Notes under the pieces: model-generated
Seen by the model: the letters and a program-made list of their open reading frames with translations, nothing else
Told to the model about the DNA's origin: nothing
Database searches by the model: none
Source: Schizophyllum amplum
Lineage: Eukaryota > Basidiomycota > Agaricomycetes > Agaricales > Schizophyllaceae
DNA: 64,000 nucleotides
Assembly: GCA_007026445.1 (NCBI GenBank)
Contig: VDMD01000002.1
Span: 1,240,001-1,304,000, forward strand
Direction of reading: 5' to 3'
Made by a program: the position numbers and the translations under genes
Shown here: one piece after another, positions 1 through 12,318 of the stretch
Position numbering within the stretch: position 1 is the stretch's first letter
How the letters are laid out: every line of letters begins with the position of its first letter

Positions 1-1
1 T

Positions 2-523
2 GCCGAGCTCTCCTCCCTCACCTCGAGCCAGGACGGCGCGCTCACGAGCCTCGCTAACGTGACACATTGGCGGGAGGTGAAGTCACTCAAGGATGCGATG
101 CCCGGGACGCTGATGGAGCCTTGGAGCAGCCAGGGCAGCAGCGACCAGTACGATGGGGCTGGCGCGGCGCCAGTGCAGGAGGCGCAGCCCAGGCAACAGC
201 CGCGCGCCCTGGGTCCCACGATGAGCATGCAAGAGCGCGAGTCGTTCCTACAAGACGTCCGGAAGAAGAGCAGCGCGCTGATCTATCAAGTCCCTGCAGC
301 CAACGTCGAGGATCTACAGACGCGAGCGAAGGAGCTCGGCTTCCACACACGGCTCGTGCACGCTATCAAGGGCAGCGACGAGCGTTTGCTGGTTATGGGA
401 CCAATCAAGGCCCATGTCGAGCAGCTCTACCAGCAGACTAGGCCTCAAGGACAGACGGGCGCGGTTGCAGGAGGCGTGGTCGTTGGCGCGGCTGCCGCGT
501 TCGCCGGGCTGGCTTACTCGTGA
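2..523 (+). CDS. 3' part of an unrecognised gene (5' end outside the window)
   Basis: A reading frame is open from the first bases of the window to a TGA at 521-523, so the gene is cut at its 5' end. The visible 173 residues are polar, with a Gln/Pro-rich stretch in the middle. A mixed alpha/beta segment follows (starting near MSMQERESFLQDVRKK), and the protein ends in a Gly/Ala/Val-rich stretch of about 20 residues (AGGVVVGAAAAFAGLAYS) that could be a C-terminal membrane anchor. I do not recognise the family. The codon use matches neighbouring host genes, which supports it being real. The tail-anchor reading is an inference from hydrophobicity only. Confidence 0.55.
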   Translation, partial: AELSSLTSSQDGALTSLANVTHWREVKSLKDAMPGTLMEPWSSQGSSDQYDGAGAAPVQEAQPRQQPRALGPTMSMQERESFLQDVRKKSSALIYQVPAANVEDLQTRAKELGFHTRLVHAIKGSDERLLVMGPIKAHVEQLYQQTRPQGQTGAVAGGVVVGAAAAFAGLAYS

Positions 524-692
524 TTGGGAACACCACTCTGCACTGTATTGCTTTACGTTGTTACCTCAACTGTCTTTCTAGCACCCTGCGATCTATGAGT
601 CTCTGATAGGCTGTCTGAACAATGTACTGCCTGCCATATATCGCATCATATACGACAAATGTAGAGAATAACCCGTGTTGCCTTCGTCCCAA
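524..692. other. Intergenic 3' ends (gene 1 and gatB converge)
   Basis: This short AT-richer stretch lies between two convergent stop codons and probably holds both 3' UTRs. I see no gene or repeat in it. Confidence 0.5.
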
Positions 693-2768
693 CTAGCGCA
701 TGAGCTCCTCCAGCTTCTCCTTCGCCGCCTTCGCATCCGCGCGACCCTTGCTTTCCCTCATCACCCAGCCCAGGATCTTGTTGATCACGTTCGTCTTCCC
801 CGCCCTATACTTCACCACCTCTGCCGACTGCGCCTCAAGTGCACGCGCGCACAGCTGGCCCAATTCGTCCCCTTCCGCCGCGGCATCTCCCCCGACAATA
901 AATCCTTGCGCCCCCGCCAGCTCCATTGGCGGGATCGTCGGGCTCGCCAGCATGTGTCGCAGGAGGTGCTTGCCAGAGGTCCCTGAAGCAGATTGTTATA
1001 CGCGTGAGCCAGCGACACAGGATGAGACGGAGGCGACGTACATGTGATTGTCCCAGTCTGGACGAGGTCGATCAGCTGCCCGAAAGCCTCCGCGCTGAGT
1101 GGGTTGTCGGCGAAGGTACGGTGCTGCGCAGTGAGCTGCCCAAGGAGATCCTGTGTCATCCTGGAAGAGAGGTCTAATCAGTCGGCGTAACAAGCGGGGA
1201 AGCAAATGGAAAGGGGCGCCTACCAGTTGACGATGACTTTGGGGTCGCGTTGTCCATGCTCGCATACGCGGTCGAGGTAGGCGACGGCGCCGATGGAGCC
1301 CTCAGCCGGGATACGCTCGCCCATGTGTTCTTCCTCAAGCTTCATGAGTATATTCACCTCGCGATCAGCGAGGCCATACACATCGCGCAGACGCGCACGC
1401 GTTTCCCAAGGTAGCGGAGGCTGCGTCGCGCGGAGGCGCTCGAGGCGGTCCTTGAGTTCTGTCAAGGAGAGATATCGAACTAGAAAACTGAAGACACGCA
1501 CCTCACCAATCCTGAGGACGCCGAGGTTCGGATCGGGCATATACCGATAGTCCTGCGCATCCTCCTTCGAACGCAAGGCGTACGTCTCAAATGTGTTTGG
1601 GTCGAAGCCGCGCGTCTGCTGCTCAACCGCCACGCCAGAATCGAGGAGCGCCTTTTGTCGTGCGATTTCGTGCCCTGGATTGCAGACATGAAGATTACTG
1701 ACGGCTCGTGTAGTTTGAATAGGGCAAACGCACTTATAGCAGCCATGATGAACTTGACTCCGTTCACATTCTTCACCTCGCATCGCGTGCCGGAGCCCGC
1801 GGGCATATCCGCACGGTTCACGGACACATTCACGTCACAGCGCAGCGAGCCCTGTGCATATTAGTATATTGCTTTCAACGTGCTTGGAGTGCCCTACTCA
1901 CCATTTCCATATTTCCATCGCTCGCACCAACGGTGCGCAGTACGGACTGCAGGGCGCGTACATATTGTCCGGCTTCTTCCGGCGAGCTGTCGGAGTGTTA
2001 GTCGTGAGTGGGTGCAGGTCTGCGAAACGCACCTCATGTCGGGCTCCGTAACAATTTCTATAAGCCCCGTGCCCGCCCTGTTGAGGTCGATGTACGATTT
2101 ACCCAAACGCGGGACGAACGTCGACTTTGCCGTGTCCTTTATATCAGGCGCTTCAGCAATAGTTTCTGGGCAGCATTCCATATTGCCTTCACCTGCTCGA
2201 GCTGCATCTGCGTTATTCTCACGTGACAATCGTCCAGGAGCAGCATGCCATTTCGCGCGAACGGCGCTGGGTCGTGCTGGTCAGCCTACATGAAGAACCC
2301 ACCTAGCAAACGAACGTACCGTAGTGTTGCGTGATTTGATACCCAGAGGGAAGGTCTGAGTAGAAGTAGTGCTTCCTATCGAACGAAGACCGCGGGTTGA
2401 CTTCGCATTTAAGCGCCAAGGCCGCGCGGAGAGCAAGGTCAACACAGGCCTGATTCAAGCGCTTCTCCAGAATTAGTTGAAGCACATCAACTATGAACCA
2501 AGTTACCACGCACAGGCAAAGTCCCTGGAAAAGCCGCATCGAACGGTACACAATGTGTATTCGGAGTGTCTCCCAGGTCCGAAGTCCGCGCCTCTACCCG
2601 TGGGTTGAACTTCGCATTGTCGTACAAATCAGATAGGCGCTTACCGGAAAACAGCTTGTGTTTGGACTTCAGCTGCGCGTGAGTCTCAATGCCTATTACG
2701 GCCTGCCAGCCCGGCCATCGGCTGTCATGTTTGAATGCGCGCGTATGGATACGGCGCGCGACGAACAT
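693..2768 (-). CDS. gatB: Mitochondrial glutamyl-tRNA(Gln) amidotransferase subunit B
   Basis: GatB (Pet112 in yeast) is the tRNA-handling subunit of the GatCAB/GatFAB amidotransferase, which converts Glu-tRNA(Gln) to Gln-tRNA(Gln) in mitochondria. The fragments in order match the family: the N-terminal signature [12 protein letters not shown], then [20 protein letters not shown], then [17 protein letters not shown], then [12 protein letters not shown], then [19 protein letters not shown], ending in the helical tail domain ([20 protein letters not shown]) just before a TAG at 693-695. The gene is broken by several short introns. The ATG at 2768 begins [15 protein letters not shown], a basic, acid-poor leader of the mitochondrial presequence type directly before the catalytic domain. 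The neighbouring CNH gene lies upstream on the same strand. Confidence 0.9.
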
Positions 2769-2988
2769 GCAGGTTGCAGAAGAGACGCGTTTGGGCACGT
2801 GACATGACTTCACTGTTCAACATGGACCCACATTTGAGTCCCAAACCTTCTCTGTCACATCCCTCTCAGCGGGACACCGTAGACGACGAGTGGACGGTCC
2901 CGTATGTCGATGAAGGTATTACTCCGATGAAATATTTTACATATAGTGGCCCTGTCCTGCAGATATGTGGTTCCCAATGTCCGACCCA

Positions 2989-5760
2989 TTAAAAATCGCC
3001 ATTCAAGGGCTCTTCGTCGTCGTCATCCTCGTACATCGCAGACCCACCCACCCAAAACACTCGCCAGTCATCCAAGCTCTTCCGGCACACACCGTATACG
3101 CCCTGCTCGCGCTTTAGGTCGCTAACCATCCGGTCCGTGTCCACGCTCCCATACGTCGACGTAGAGCTCATGGACGCTGAATACCTCAGCCCGCCGGGCG
3201 ACAAGCTGCTCGAGAGGCCTGGCGGTGACATCGCATTCATGTACCCCTGCGCCATGGTGCTGCTATAGTAGGCTCGTTCCGGGTTGTCCCAATGCCCACC
3301 CGTACACATAAACGCTGCGCCTCCGCCAACGTCCTCAAAGGCAGAGCGCTCTTCGACCGGCCGCGCCCTGCCCTTCCCCTTCCCCTTCGTCATCAGCGCG
3401 GCGAGTGGGATCTCGCGCACCTCAACGCCGTCCTCGCCTAGCGCGATGAGTTGCATGAAGGGCTCGTCACCGTCGTCGTACGCGGACATTCCGCATAAGC
3501 GCACGGTTACGGACGACGGCGGTGCTTGCCAGATAACAGCATGCAGAGGCGGCAGAGAGTGCGTGGGCAGCGGACATGGTAAGAGATGCGAAAGCAGGCC
3601 TTTCGTAAGGAGATACAAGTCTTGCGTCCGACCTTCGCCCATCTCGAGGTGAACACGTGCTGGCGGCGTCCACTTGGGATGATGAGGGGTTACGTCTGAG
3701 GATGCACGAGAGCGCCGGCTTGCATTGCTGACCACAGAGGGGTTCGCATGCAGGGAGACATTGGAGCTAGGATCGTCCCATAGCTCCCATTCGCCCACCG
3801 CGGAGTCAGCGAGACGTATCCAGCCGGCTTTCTTCTCGAACACAACGAAGAGACTGGTGTGGATGCCGTAGTCAATAGTATGCGCGGCGCGGGGGCTCTC
3901 GCTCGTCACATGCATTGAGCTTCCGCTGTTCGAACGACGGTGTCCATGGTGTCTCGCCGACGCATCGGACGATGAGCGCGCCATCTCGTGCACGGCCTGC
4001 TGGAAGAATGTGATGCTTCGGGGTGTAAGCGGGGTGTAAAATTCCTACGTCAACATCAGCTAAAGCGCAGGGGGAAGCAATTCCGAACCCGCCTTCACGA
4101 AGTGGAAAGCACGCTCGCCCTTCGGCGTCTCGTAGAGAAGGATGTTCGATTTAGTGGCGACCGCGAGTAGCTGGCCACCCGTCCCTTTTCGCGCCTCATC
4201 TTTCCACAAGGCATACGACAATATAGACGCATGCAATAGCCTTGACCCTGCGGACGCGAGCGGGACGAAGTCTGTCGCCCAACGTAGGGGCAGGTCATCG
4301 ATGATGTCCCAGCTGTCCCCGCGTGTGGGCGTGCTAGGACGGCCTTCGTCAGGACTCCTGTCATGCCCTTCAGATGACCCCTCCCTCAGACTTCCTAGAC
4401 TAGGCGTCGGACTTGCTTGTCCGTTTCTTCCAGTGATCGAAGTATGCGAGCGCAAGGATGCTGTCGGAGAGAGGAGATTGTGGTATGATGAAGAGCTCGG
4501 CTCAGAGTGATCCTGCCTGGGCTGTTCGATGAGATTTCGGAGCGACTTTGCGAAGCTGCTCGTTGGCCTATGTCGCTTCTTCGTCGGCGTCGATTGGGTA
4601 CTCCAGTTGGGGGCTGCGTGCGCAAGATCAAGAGGTTTAGAGCCCTGATAGATGTTCAGTCTCTGCACTGCTAAACGCCACAGAGGCGGTGCGTACCTTA
4701 TTTGCGACCGCCCATTTCGCCAGGCTGGTGAGACTCGACAAGTTATACATGCGCAAGCTGCGGACAGATTCCGAGTCCCTGCCTTGCGCGGGCCCGGGCC
4801 CGACTAAGGCCAGTACTACACCTTGCGGGGTACCATCTCCTGTACTCTCTGCTTCAAGTACGGTCATCTGGAAAACCCTGGTAAAGTCAGGATCACCACC
4901 AGTGAGAGCGAAGCAGAACGTACCCTTCGCCGAGCCAGATTGCACGCGCTTGCGCTTCATCTGGTCCGTGCTGCACTACATGACCTGCCGAGTCCCACGT
5001 CTGGTGGTAGATATCGAGCACGCTCAGGCCTTCGTCGTGTCCTATGAGTATAAGCCGGTCTGACAAGATGGGGAGGAGACAGCGTATTGGCGTCGTAGAG
5101 TGTGGTAGAAAGCGCGAACCAAAGTTGAACATCTTCAGATGAGTCGGTTTCAAGCGTTGAGGGAGGAATGGCAGCGCGGGTAGTGGCGGTGTGTCCGGCG
5201 GCGCCTCCGCCTCTGACTCCTGCTGCACAAGGTTCATGGTCCGAATTTGCAGCGTCGGCTGCGGCGTTGGGGGCTCGTGCACAATCATAGGCGCCGGGAC
5301 GTTGATACTGCGCGGCGGGAGTGGTGGCGGGATCGCGCGCGACGGCAAGTCCTGCTGCTGATCCTGGTATGTGGGATCCTGTGTATGGTTCGAGACGTGT
5401 GCCGGCTCACACTGACATCGATGCACGTACTATCTCGTTGCCCCATCCGCGCTCGCGCCGCCGCTGGCGCTCCTGAGGCGTCACGTCGCGGTACCGCTCT
5501 GCCGCTCTATACGCCCATGATCGACCATCAGCTTGGAATGTGCGCGTCCTTGGGCACAGCCCGTACCTCTTCTCAATCCAGCCCTGCCAGCGGCCAAAGC
5601 TGCTCGGGACATCAGTCTTTCTCTTGCTGCTTATACAATAGTCCACGCACCGAGAGTTCGGCCCATTGCTGGCGGCGAGATCGTCGTACGTCGGGAGCTC
5701 ATCACCGGCGCCACTATGGTCTTGTTCGACGCGGTCGAATGCTTGTCCTTGGAAGGACAT
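2989..5760 (-). CDS. CNH-domain-like protein
   Basis: This is a multi-exon gene on the minus strand ending at TAA (2989-2991). The N-terminus from the ATG at 5760 (MSFQGQAFDRVEQD) leads through an intron at a GT just after ...ASNGPNS into FGRWQGWIEKR and a basic segment. A low-complexity Pro-rich linker follows, then a beta-propeller-like region. Segments such as ILIGHDEGLSVLDIYHQTW and LLAVATKSNILLYETPKGER have the pattern seen in citron-homology (CNH) domains, which act as protein-interaction modules in Rho/Rab signalling. The C-terminus is Ser/Gly-rich and ends in an acidic tail (YEDDDDEEPLNGDF). The CNH assignment rests on these repeats only. The cellular role is unknown and exon joins are approximate. 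Confidence 0.65.
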
Positions 5761-6376
5761 CCTGCTCTGTCGCTGTGACTGTTCAGAAGGAAACAAGTGT
5801 GCGGTGCTTTCCGCAGTGGGGTTACGGGTCCGCTCTATGCGTGATTGCGTTGCACAGGCTTCAATGTGGGGGCGATCAGGGCGTGAGCGTGGTCGTCCAA
5901 TCGGATGGCCGATTCCTACGCGTCCAACAGATATCCTGCGAAGGCGTTCGTGAAGGAGCTGGTCAAGAGTCCTTTGTGCGCAGCTCGCTACCGTTGTCGC
6001 CGACACAATTATGAGCGGGATCCATTCGGGCCCCGGCACGTCCGGCGCTGTGCACAGTCCCCATTCGTAACTTCCATTGTTTTCATTGCATTCACCGCAG
6101 AATACTTGTCTCCCGCGGCCATAGCTCATTCAAAATCTAATTACAAGTGATTGATAACACCTTGTCTTCCTACGCTACCCAAGACATGATGCATGATACG
6201 CCGCACACCAAGTTGCTTCACAGTAAGCTCGCTGAGAATGGATGGCGAAGAGTTACCTACCATAGTCATGAGTATACCCAGGCCTCTCGAGATCGAAACA
6301 GCCTCCATTGCTTTCTGCCATTGTGTCTCATACGGTACAGATTGAGGGTACAGGTCTGGCTTGTCTTGATCTTCCT

Positions 6377-7358
6377 TTACACGCTCACCTTCTTCTCCAA
6401 GAACTCTGACCACTCCTTCTCGCCCCAGCTGCTCGAGTGAGACGGTTCGATGATGCCATCCCACAGCACAGTCGGAGAAACGTGGATACTGTTCTGGCGG
6501 GAGAACTTGACTGAGGACGAGAGAGATATCATGAGCTCTGTCGACTACTAATGGTCAGCGAGAGGCACTCACGGTTGTACCGCATGTCATCCGTCACCGC
6601 ATTACCGCCGTTCGCCGATGTCTTGTGCGCGAGGAGATCCTATAGGATGATAGATGAGAATGCATGCATCACGCCGCGGATAGCAGGACAGACCTTGATC
6701 TTGTCCGCAACGCCCTCGCCACCGACGACCTCAGCCGCAAGGTCCGCTAGCTTCGCGCGCACCTCAATGGGCGTCATGGTCGACGTGGGCACGTCAAAAT
6801 ACTCGGTCTGGTGCTTGAACAGGGATGTCGCAAACGGCCAGAACTTCTCGGGGTACGCCTTAAGCACCTGATTGAGTGTACATCGTCAGTTGAGATTGTA
6901 GCGTGCGTGGATGTGTAACGCACCGCCAGAGCAGCTTCGTGCGTGAGCGTCGAGCTCGCATGCCACGGCTGGGGATGCAGACGAAAGATGGCCTTCACGC
7001 GGCCATCGTACTTCCCTCCCTGGCCGAGCATGGGCCGGAGAACATTGTCGATCGTAATAGCGGTCTTGGCGCTGTGAGACCGGTGCAGAGCACGTCGGAG
7101 CAGAATGCGCCGGCAGAGATGGCAGCATCAAGGTGTTCGTGTAAGAGCGAGAAGGGGATACGCAAGTCGTCAGCCAGTGTCCTGAAGACCAACTCGATGA
7201 ACGCACCAGAACGGGCAGACGAAGTCCACTGAAATCAGCAGTCAGTGATGATACTCTCAGCTACTGATATCAAGCTGCTCACAGAACATATCGATGGTGT
7301 GTGGTGCAGTTGCCTGACCAGCGACGATGAGCGGACGGAGAGACGGTTGGAGAGCCAT
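6377..7358 (-). CDS. Thioredoxin-fold (DsbA-like) protein with CPFC motif
   Basis: Splicing the minus strand from the ATG at 7358 gives MALQPSLRPLIVAGQA..., then LDFVCPFC across two introns, then AKTAITIDNVLRPMLGQ, FRLHPQPWHASSTLTHEAAL, YPEKFWPFATSLFKHQTEYF and DVPTSTMTPIEVRAKL. It ends in FSRQNSIHVSPTVLWDGI and GEKEWSEFLEKKV. The CxxC pair is rebuilt only if the roughly 150-bp intron after CPF is removed. The domain is the thioredoxin_4/DsbA-like fold, expected to be a small cytosolic oxidoreductase or glutathione-type enzyme. The substrate is unknown. The stop is the TAA at 6377-6379, just after GVS-type terminal residues. It is divergent from the CSN12 homologue across about 360 bp. Confidence 0.72.
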
Positions 7359-7721
7359 GGCGATTGCTCGGTGATTCCGTGATGGGGGAAGGGGATGACA
7401 GTCTGAAGCAAGTTCAAGGGGGCGACACTAGCAGTCTTATGTACCGCAGGACACTCCGCAAGCGATTGCGCTGGCAGTACCGACGATGGCGAGATGATGG
7501 TCAATATCAACCGCGTTCGTCAGATTCCGAATGCATGCCTGTCCGGTCCGGTCACGGGTGTGCGCTTCTGAATCGGCCGGCGCCACAAATCTCTTTCTGG
7601 TTCGGGCTCCGCCGAACGCAACTTGAACAAGACCTTCCACTTTCGTCTACCACTTGCCACCCAAACGCTGCACTTATCTATCAGCAGAACTCTCTCGTGG
7701 TGGTCGACATCTCTGACAGCC
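7359..7721. promoter_or_regulatory. Shared upstream region of two divergent genes
   Basis: About 360 bp separate the start codons of the thioredoxin-fold gene (-) and the CSN12 homologue (+), so both promoters must lie here. I see no clear TATA box or repeat. Confidence 0.45.
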
Positions 7722-9441
7722 ATGGACTTTCCCACATTCATCACGCACATCAACGATTCGCTAGCGCATGAGAACGGCATCGGGCTTGCCTACCTTCTCA
7801 GGCCGACGAGTCCACACGGGAGAGAATTAGTCAAACAGTATCGCAATCTCTCTGTAAGAATATCTCACCGCCGCTCACTACTCTCTTGCTCATCTGCGCC
7901 AAAATATTTATCGCAGCGTCCCGCCCTCCGCCGGTACGAGGGCTGCATAGCGAGCCCATGGGACGAGATTGCCATTCTCTATGTCCTTATATGTGGCCAC
8001 ATACACAAAAGGAGGTCGCCTGAAGCCTTTAGAGACCAAGTACTCCTGGTCAAGTGCGTTTTCTTCTTAATCATCGTTATACTGCACTGCCGCCTGACTA
8101 GGCTGCTGTCGCAGTAACTTTCTGCGCTACTTCGTGGAAAATCAGGGATGGACCTTGCAAGCATTGTTCGCCATACTGCGGGACTTACGCGATCTTGCTA
8201 TCGATGTAAGCTACCCCTTGCCCGTGGAATGTCACTTACATGCACCTAGGCAGACATTCAAGCACGGGCGGAAGGCGGAAAGGCGGATCATATGGAAGAG
8301 GCTGCCCGTGTCATCATGAAGGCCTTCACGCATTGTGTAACAGATAGGTTTGCTTTAACGCCGAGTCATAGCCCGTGCTCGTGTGCTGATTTGCATACAG
8401 GTCATCTCCCCCGGATAGGTCAAGGAAATGGGGCGTATACTACGTCGCCGGCCTCGTGTTCAAGTGCTACTTCAGGGTAAGCGTATCCTCATTTGTCAAT
8501 GAATATGAGCTAGACAACGCTGCCCGTAGCTCAAACGTATATCCCTGACCAAAAACATACTTCGTGCGCTGGAGGTGAACCAGGATATACCGTCACTAGA
8601 CGCGTATCCACGAGCTCATCGAGTAAGAAGTTCTACTGTTCCGGCCGTCTGCTCCCGTGTCCTAACATCTATCGCAGGTTACCTTCCGCTACTATCTCGG
8701 CATGCTCAACTTCCTCAACGAGGAGTATGCAAAGGCGGAAGAACAGTTAACCCTCGCCTTTTACAATTGTTATACCGGACATCACGCGAACCAGGAGTAA
8801 GCGGATCTCGCCATATTTCTAGAGCACATCTAACCTTCGTGAAGGCGTATTCTAGCATATCTCATCCCTCTTCGTGTACTCAAGGGACATCTTCCATCCA
8901 AGGGCTTACTCGCACGTTTTCCTATCCTCGAGGCATTGTACACGCCCTTCGTAGAGTCAATCCGCAAGGGTGACATCGCGACCTTTGACAGCGCCCTCGA
9001 AGCCAACGAGCAACGACTCCTTGCGCTCAACCTCTTCCTAACGGTCGAGCGGAGCCGTGAATTATGTATGCGCAGCCTGTTTAGAAAAGCGTAAGCAACA
9101 TCTTGAGCTGTTCGCTTTGACCTTTGCTCATTATTTTATAGATGGGTCGCTGCAGATAGGACCACACGCATGCCGATCTCGATGTTCCACGCAGCACTAC
9201 GAATTTCTGGAAGCGACGTGCCCGTCGAGGAGGCTGAGTGCTTTGTGAGTTGGGCCTCGCTAGGGTGCACGGATGAACATGAATGAGCTAAGCTTTGTCA
9301 ATTCACAAACAGGTTGCGAACATGATCTACAAGGGGTTTATGAAGGGATACATCAGCCATGGTATGCAGATGGTCGTCTTGTCAAAAGCCAATGCGTTCC
9401 CGCGGTTGGTCGAGCGGCCGTCGCCATTCTCAGTCTTGTAG
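7722..9441 (+). CDS. CSN12: PCI-domain protein, CSN12/Thp1 family
   Basis: This is a PCI-domain subunit of the COP9-signalosome-like or TREX-2 (Thp1/PCID2) type, which scaffolds nuclear complexes acting in mRNA export and protein degradation. The start ATG at 7722 gives MDFPTFITHINDSLAHENG. Family blocks follow in order: VTFRYYLGMLNFLNEEYAKA, EEQLTLAFYNCY, the region encoding LLKGHLPSKGLLARFPILEA, YTPFVESIRKGDIATFDSAL, and the winged-helix end of the PCI domain (EECFVANMIYKGFMKGYISH-like, then MQMVVLSKANAFPR). The stop is TAG at 9439-9441. There are many short introns, some splitting codons. Whether it belongs to CSN or TREX-2 cannot be decided here, but the block order fits CSN12 best. Confidence 0.82.
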
Positions 9442-9730
9442 CTTCAGAAATATATGAGACGATGTTAGCTGAGAGATATGTGATGGTCGTTGATGCTTGG
9501 CCCAGGGAGGCCCAAAACACCGGTTTCGCTGCACGTTTGCCTGAGTTTCTCACGGTTGATCATTGCGCAGCCTTGGTCTGGTGATCGTGGGAACTGGTCT
9601 CGGCTGTCTCGAACCACCACCGTCCACTGCCACTGAGGCCTGACCCAAAGCCATTCGGTCTTGCAGTAAGTATACCTTCAGAAGATCGTATCTACTACTG
9701 TCATCTGAGGCATAAACTTCTCTAGTCGAC

Positions 9731-11240
9731 ATGGCGAGTCCCACCAAGAAATCGCAGGCAGATATCACCGCGCCCTCTATGTCGAAAGATTATAGATATA
9801 CCCAAGAGATATCACAGATGGTAGACCCATCCACTTCGGCCCTTCGACTGCTTGGAACTGACCTGATGGCCTATTCGATAGATGTTCGTCTTCGGCGAAA
9901 TACAAGATCCCAACTCGGAGACCGTGAACCTCGTCGAGGACATCGTACGGGGTCAGATCGTAGAGCTCGTACGTTGAACATGCTGAGTTATTGTATTCCG
10001 ATATCTAAGGGCTGTCATATAGCTCGTGCAAGCGCGTTCCCAGTCTCTCAAGCGCGGCGCACGTAGTATATCCGCAGAAGACCTCATCTTCTTCATTCGC
10101 CATGACCGCACTAGGGTTCGTAGGTTTACCGCGTCTTACGATGTTGTCTCTAACGCATCACACTCAGGTCAACCGCCTTTTACAATACTTATCCTGGAAG
10201 GACGTGCGAAGGCATGCCAAAGATTCGAATGACGGCACGGGTGGCCTGGAGCCGGGTGACAACATCGACGAGGAAGGAGGTACGTATAAATGAAAATTCG
10301 GAACGTGAATATGAACCTCTCAGCAGAGGAGATGAAGACGAAAGCGCAGAAGATTACAATCAGGCTGCCTTGGGAGATTCCGACTGTCTTCTCTGAGGTT
10401 CTTAGAACTGACAAGAACCGCGCCGCGTACCAGTCTGACGAAGAAGAGGACGAGGACGACATCGAGGCTTATGAGGCCAGCGTGGCGCGCCTGAGGGTAA
10501 TTTACGCTCCCTATCTCCCATTGGGTGTCAGGCTAATCATACCTGAACAGGAAGCCGATGAGGTGACTCGCCAGATGACTCGCGACGAGTACGCACACTA
10601 TACCGAGTGTCGACAAGCATCATTCACCTACCGCAAGGGTACGGCCTCTATCTTCAGGGTCTCATGATGCTGACGGTGATCTGCCTATCTCTCTGCTAGG
10701 CAAGCGGTTCCGTGATTTCCTCAATTTACCACCAACCCTCGATCTCAAGACACAAGACGACACGATAGATATCGTCGGCTTTCTCGCCTTTGAGATGGTG
10801 CGATCACTGACGCTCGCAGGTCTGTCAAAACGTCCTTTACATCGTGCGTGCCAACTAATCGTGCCTCGCAGGTCTGGCTGTGAAAAAATCGCTTGAGGAG
10901 GCCTACCTGCGCGAAGATTATTCGTCTTCGCCTGTACTCGGGAAGCGCAAAGCAAATAACACTATCGGTCCAGAGGGGAAGAGGATGCGAGAGGTAACGC
11001 CACCTGGCATGACCGCTCTTGTGGCGCTGGCTCATGATTATTCAGGTCACTCCGGAGGACGATACACCGCTCCCCGTGAATACCCTATTCCTTCCGCCTC
11101 CAGAAGCTCGCACGGCTCTCGCGCCTGAGCACATACAGGATGCGTTCTCGCGCATGCAGACCGACTGGTCGCATCGCAGGTCAGCCGGGATGAACAATTT
11201 CCGCGGAGGGCTTGTACGCACTCGCGTTTCTATGATTTGA
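9731..11240 (+). CDS. SPT3: SAGA complex subunit Spt3
   Basis: Spt3 is the histone-fold subunit of the SAGA co-activator that delivers TBP to promoters. From the ATG at 9731 the frame reads KDYRYTQEISQM, then across an intron MFVFGEIQDPNSETVNLVED, IVRGQIVEL, then the second histone-fold segment RSISAEDLIFFIRHDRTRV and NRLLQYLSWKDVRRHAKDS. The C-terminal domain has FRDFLNLPPTLDLKTQDD, TIDIVGFLAFEMVRSLTLAG and the conserved tail SRMQTDWSHRRSAGMNNFRG ending in GGLVRTRVSMI. An intron after ...KRMRE (GTAACG...TTCAG) joins the tail in frame. The stop is TGA at 11238-11240. Both halves of the split histone fold are present, so the gene looks intact. Confidence 0.92.
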
Positions 11241-12034
11241 CAGACGACTGTTCCGTGCGTATGCCCTCATCGTTTGTGTCCTATCTTGCCTTGTCTTGTC
11301 TTGGTCACATATCTGCTATGCATTGCTTCTGTGGAATTTTAGGAGCATTTCAACCTGCGCCCTTGAAACGCGTAGGCCTTCCCTTCAGGACGCAGACTAG
11401 ATAGGAGGGTTTTCCGGACACATGTACGACTGTTGTCTGTCGAGGTACACCCTCTACCTCTCCCATTCTCATCATCTATACCCGACTATCGCCTCGAAAT
11501 CAACTACGTCCGAAGGCCTCGTTGAGGGACGCGCTCTTTCCTGACTGGGCTAACTTCTGAGACTTGCTGGGGCAGACCGGTGACCTCAACGGTGATCTGG
11601 ATTGCCCATCGGGCTGTTCCCCAGGACCCCCCACTGGATGCGGGAGTTTCGAAGCGTGATACCGGAAGTATAGAAGTCGAGGAGGCGGACTGTCCGAGGT
11701 CCAATTGGGCTCAAGACTGCCCAAGACTTCCCGAGACCTAAGGCCTGGGGCCTGAGATCTCTATGTCGAGATCTGAAAAGGCTGGCGGGAGTTTCGAAGC
11801 GCACGGTGCCTGATCCCAAGATTAATGGAGGTAGCGGAGGCAGAACTTCGACTTGGCCAAGACAATGGAGTAGGCGTGCAGACAACTAGAAGGGCCTATG
11901 AGACAAGTGATACAAATGCATTGACTCGGGGTAGGTGGCGCAACAGCTGGCGTCTACGAGCACGAGAATACACGGTGCCCGCCGGCCTCAATCCGAGGTT
12001 CCAACTGCGTCCAAAAAGGCAGTCGCGTCTCCGA
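11241..12034. other. Gene-free interval with a 17-bp direct repeat
   Basis: I see no convincing coding region in these 790 bp. They hold the 3' side of SPT3 and then a GC-rich stretch carrying two copies of GCGGGAGTTTCGAAGCG, at 11640-11656 and 11785-11801. The stretch could be a relic of a small repeat element, but no boundaries are visible. Confidence 0.4.
12013..12017 (-). terminator. RNA polymerase III T-run behind tRNA-Thr
   Basis: Five A's on the plus strand give TTTTT on the minus strand, about 18 nt past the 3' end of the tRNA. This is the expected position and length for a Pol III terminator. Confidence 0.6.
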
Positions 12035-12128
12035 TTCCCCACAGCCGACTTGAACGACTGACCTCCTCATAGTAGATCCAGTGATTGATGTTTACTAGTG
12101 AGGCGCTCTACCACTGAGCTAGCAGGGA
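12035..12128 (-). tRNA. tRNA-Thr (anticodon AGT) with intron
   Basis: The minus strand folds as a complete cloverleaf. The acceptor TCCCTGC pairs with GTGGGGA with two G.U pairs, the D-arm is GCTC/GAGC with loop AGTGGTA, the anticodon stem is CCTCA/TGAGG, and the T-arm AGTCG/CGGCT encloses loop TTCAAGT. The anticodon loop CTAGTA(A) places AGT at 12094-12096. A 21-22 nt intron sits one base 3' of the anticodon, the canonical site for nuclear tRNA introns. The discriminator is A. Confidence 0.88.
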
Positions 12129-12318
12129 TACAATGCGCCCCCAATAACTGATATTTGACACAAGTGTTCCATCTCAGCACGCGTAAGGTGCATTTGACAA
12201 TTATAGTTCACAGAATCGCATACAGCACGTATGATACAGCAGTATATTTCATGTACAATAGATGTCATGCAGCTAATTCACAGTCAGTGTCGCTATACAG
12301 GCTGTTGCTTCCTGACCA
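12129..12318. other. Spacer between tRNA-Thr and the SSADH 3' end
   Basis: AT-rich spacer, presumably the 3' UTR of the dehydrogenase gene and the upstream flank of the tRNA. No feature was recognised. Confidence 0.4.
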
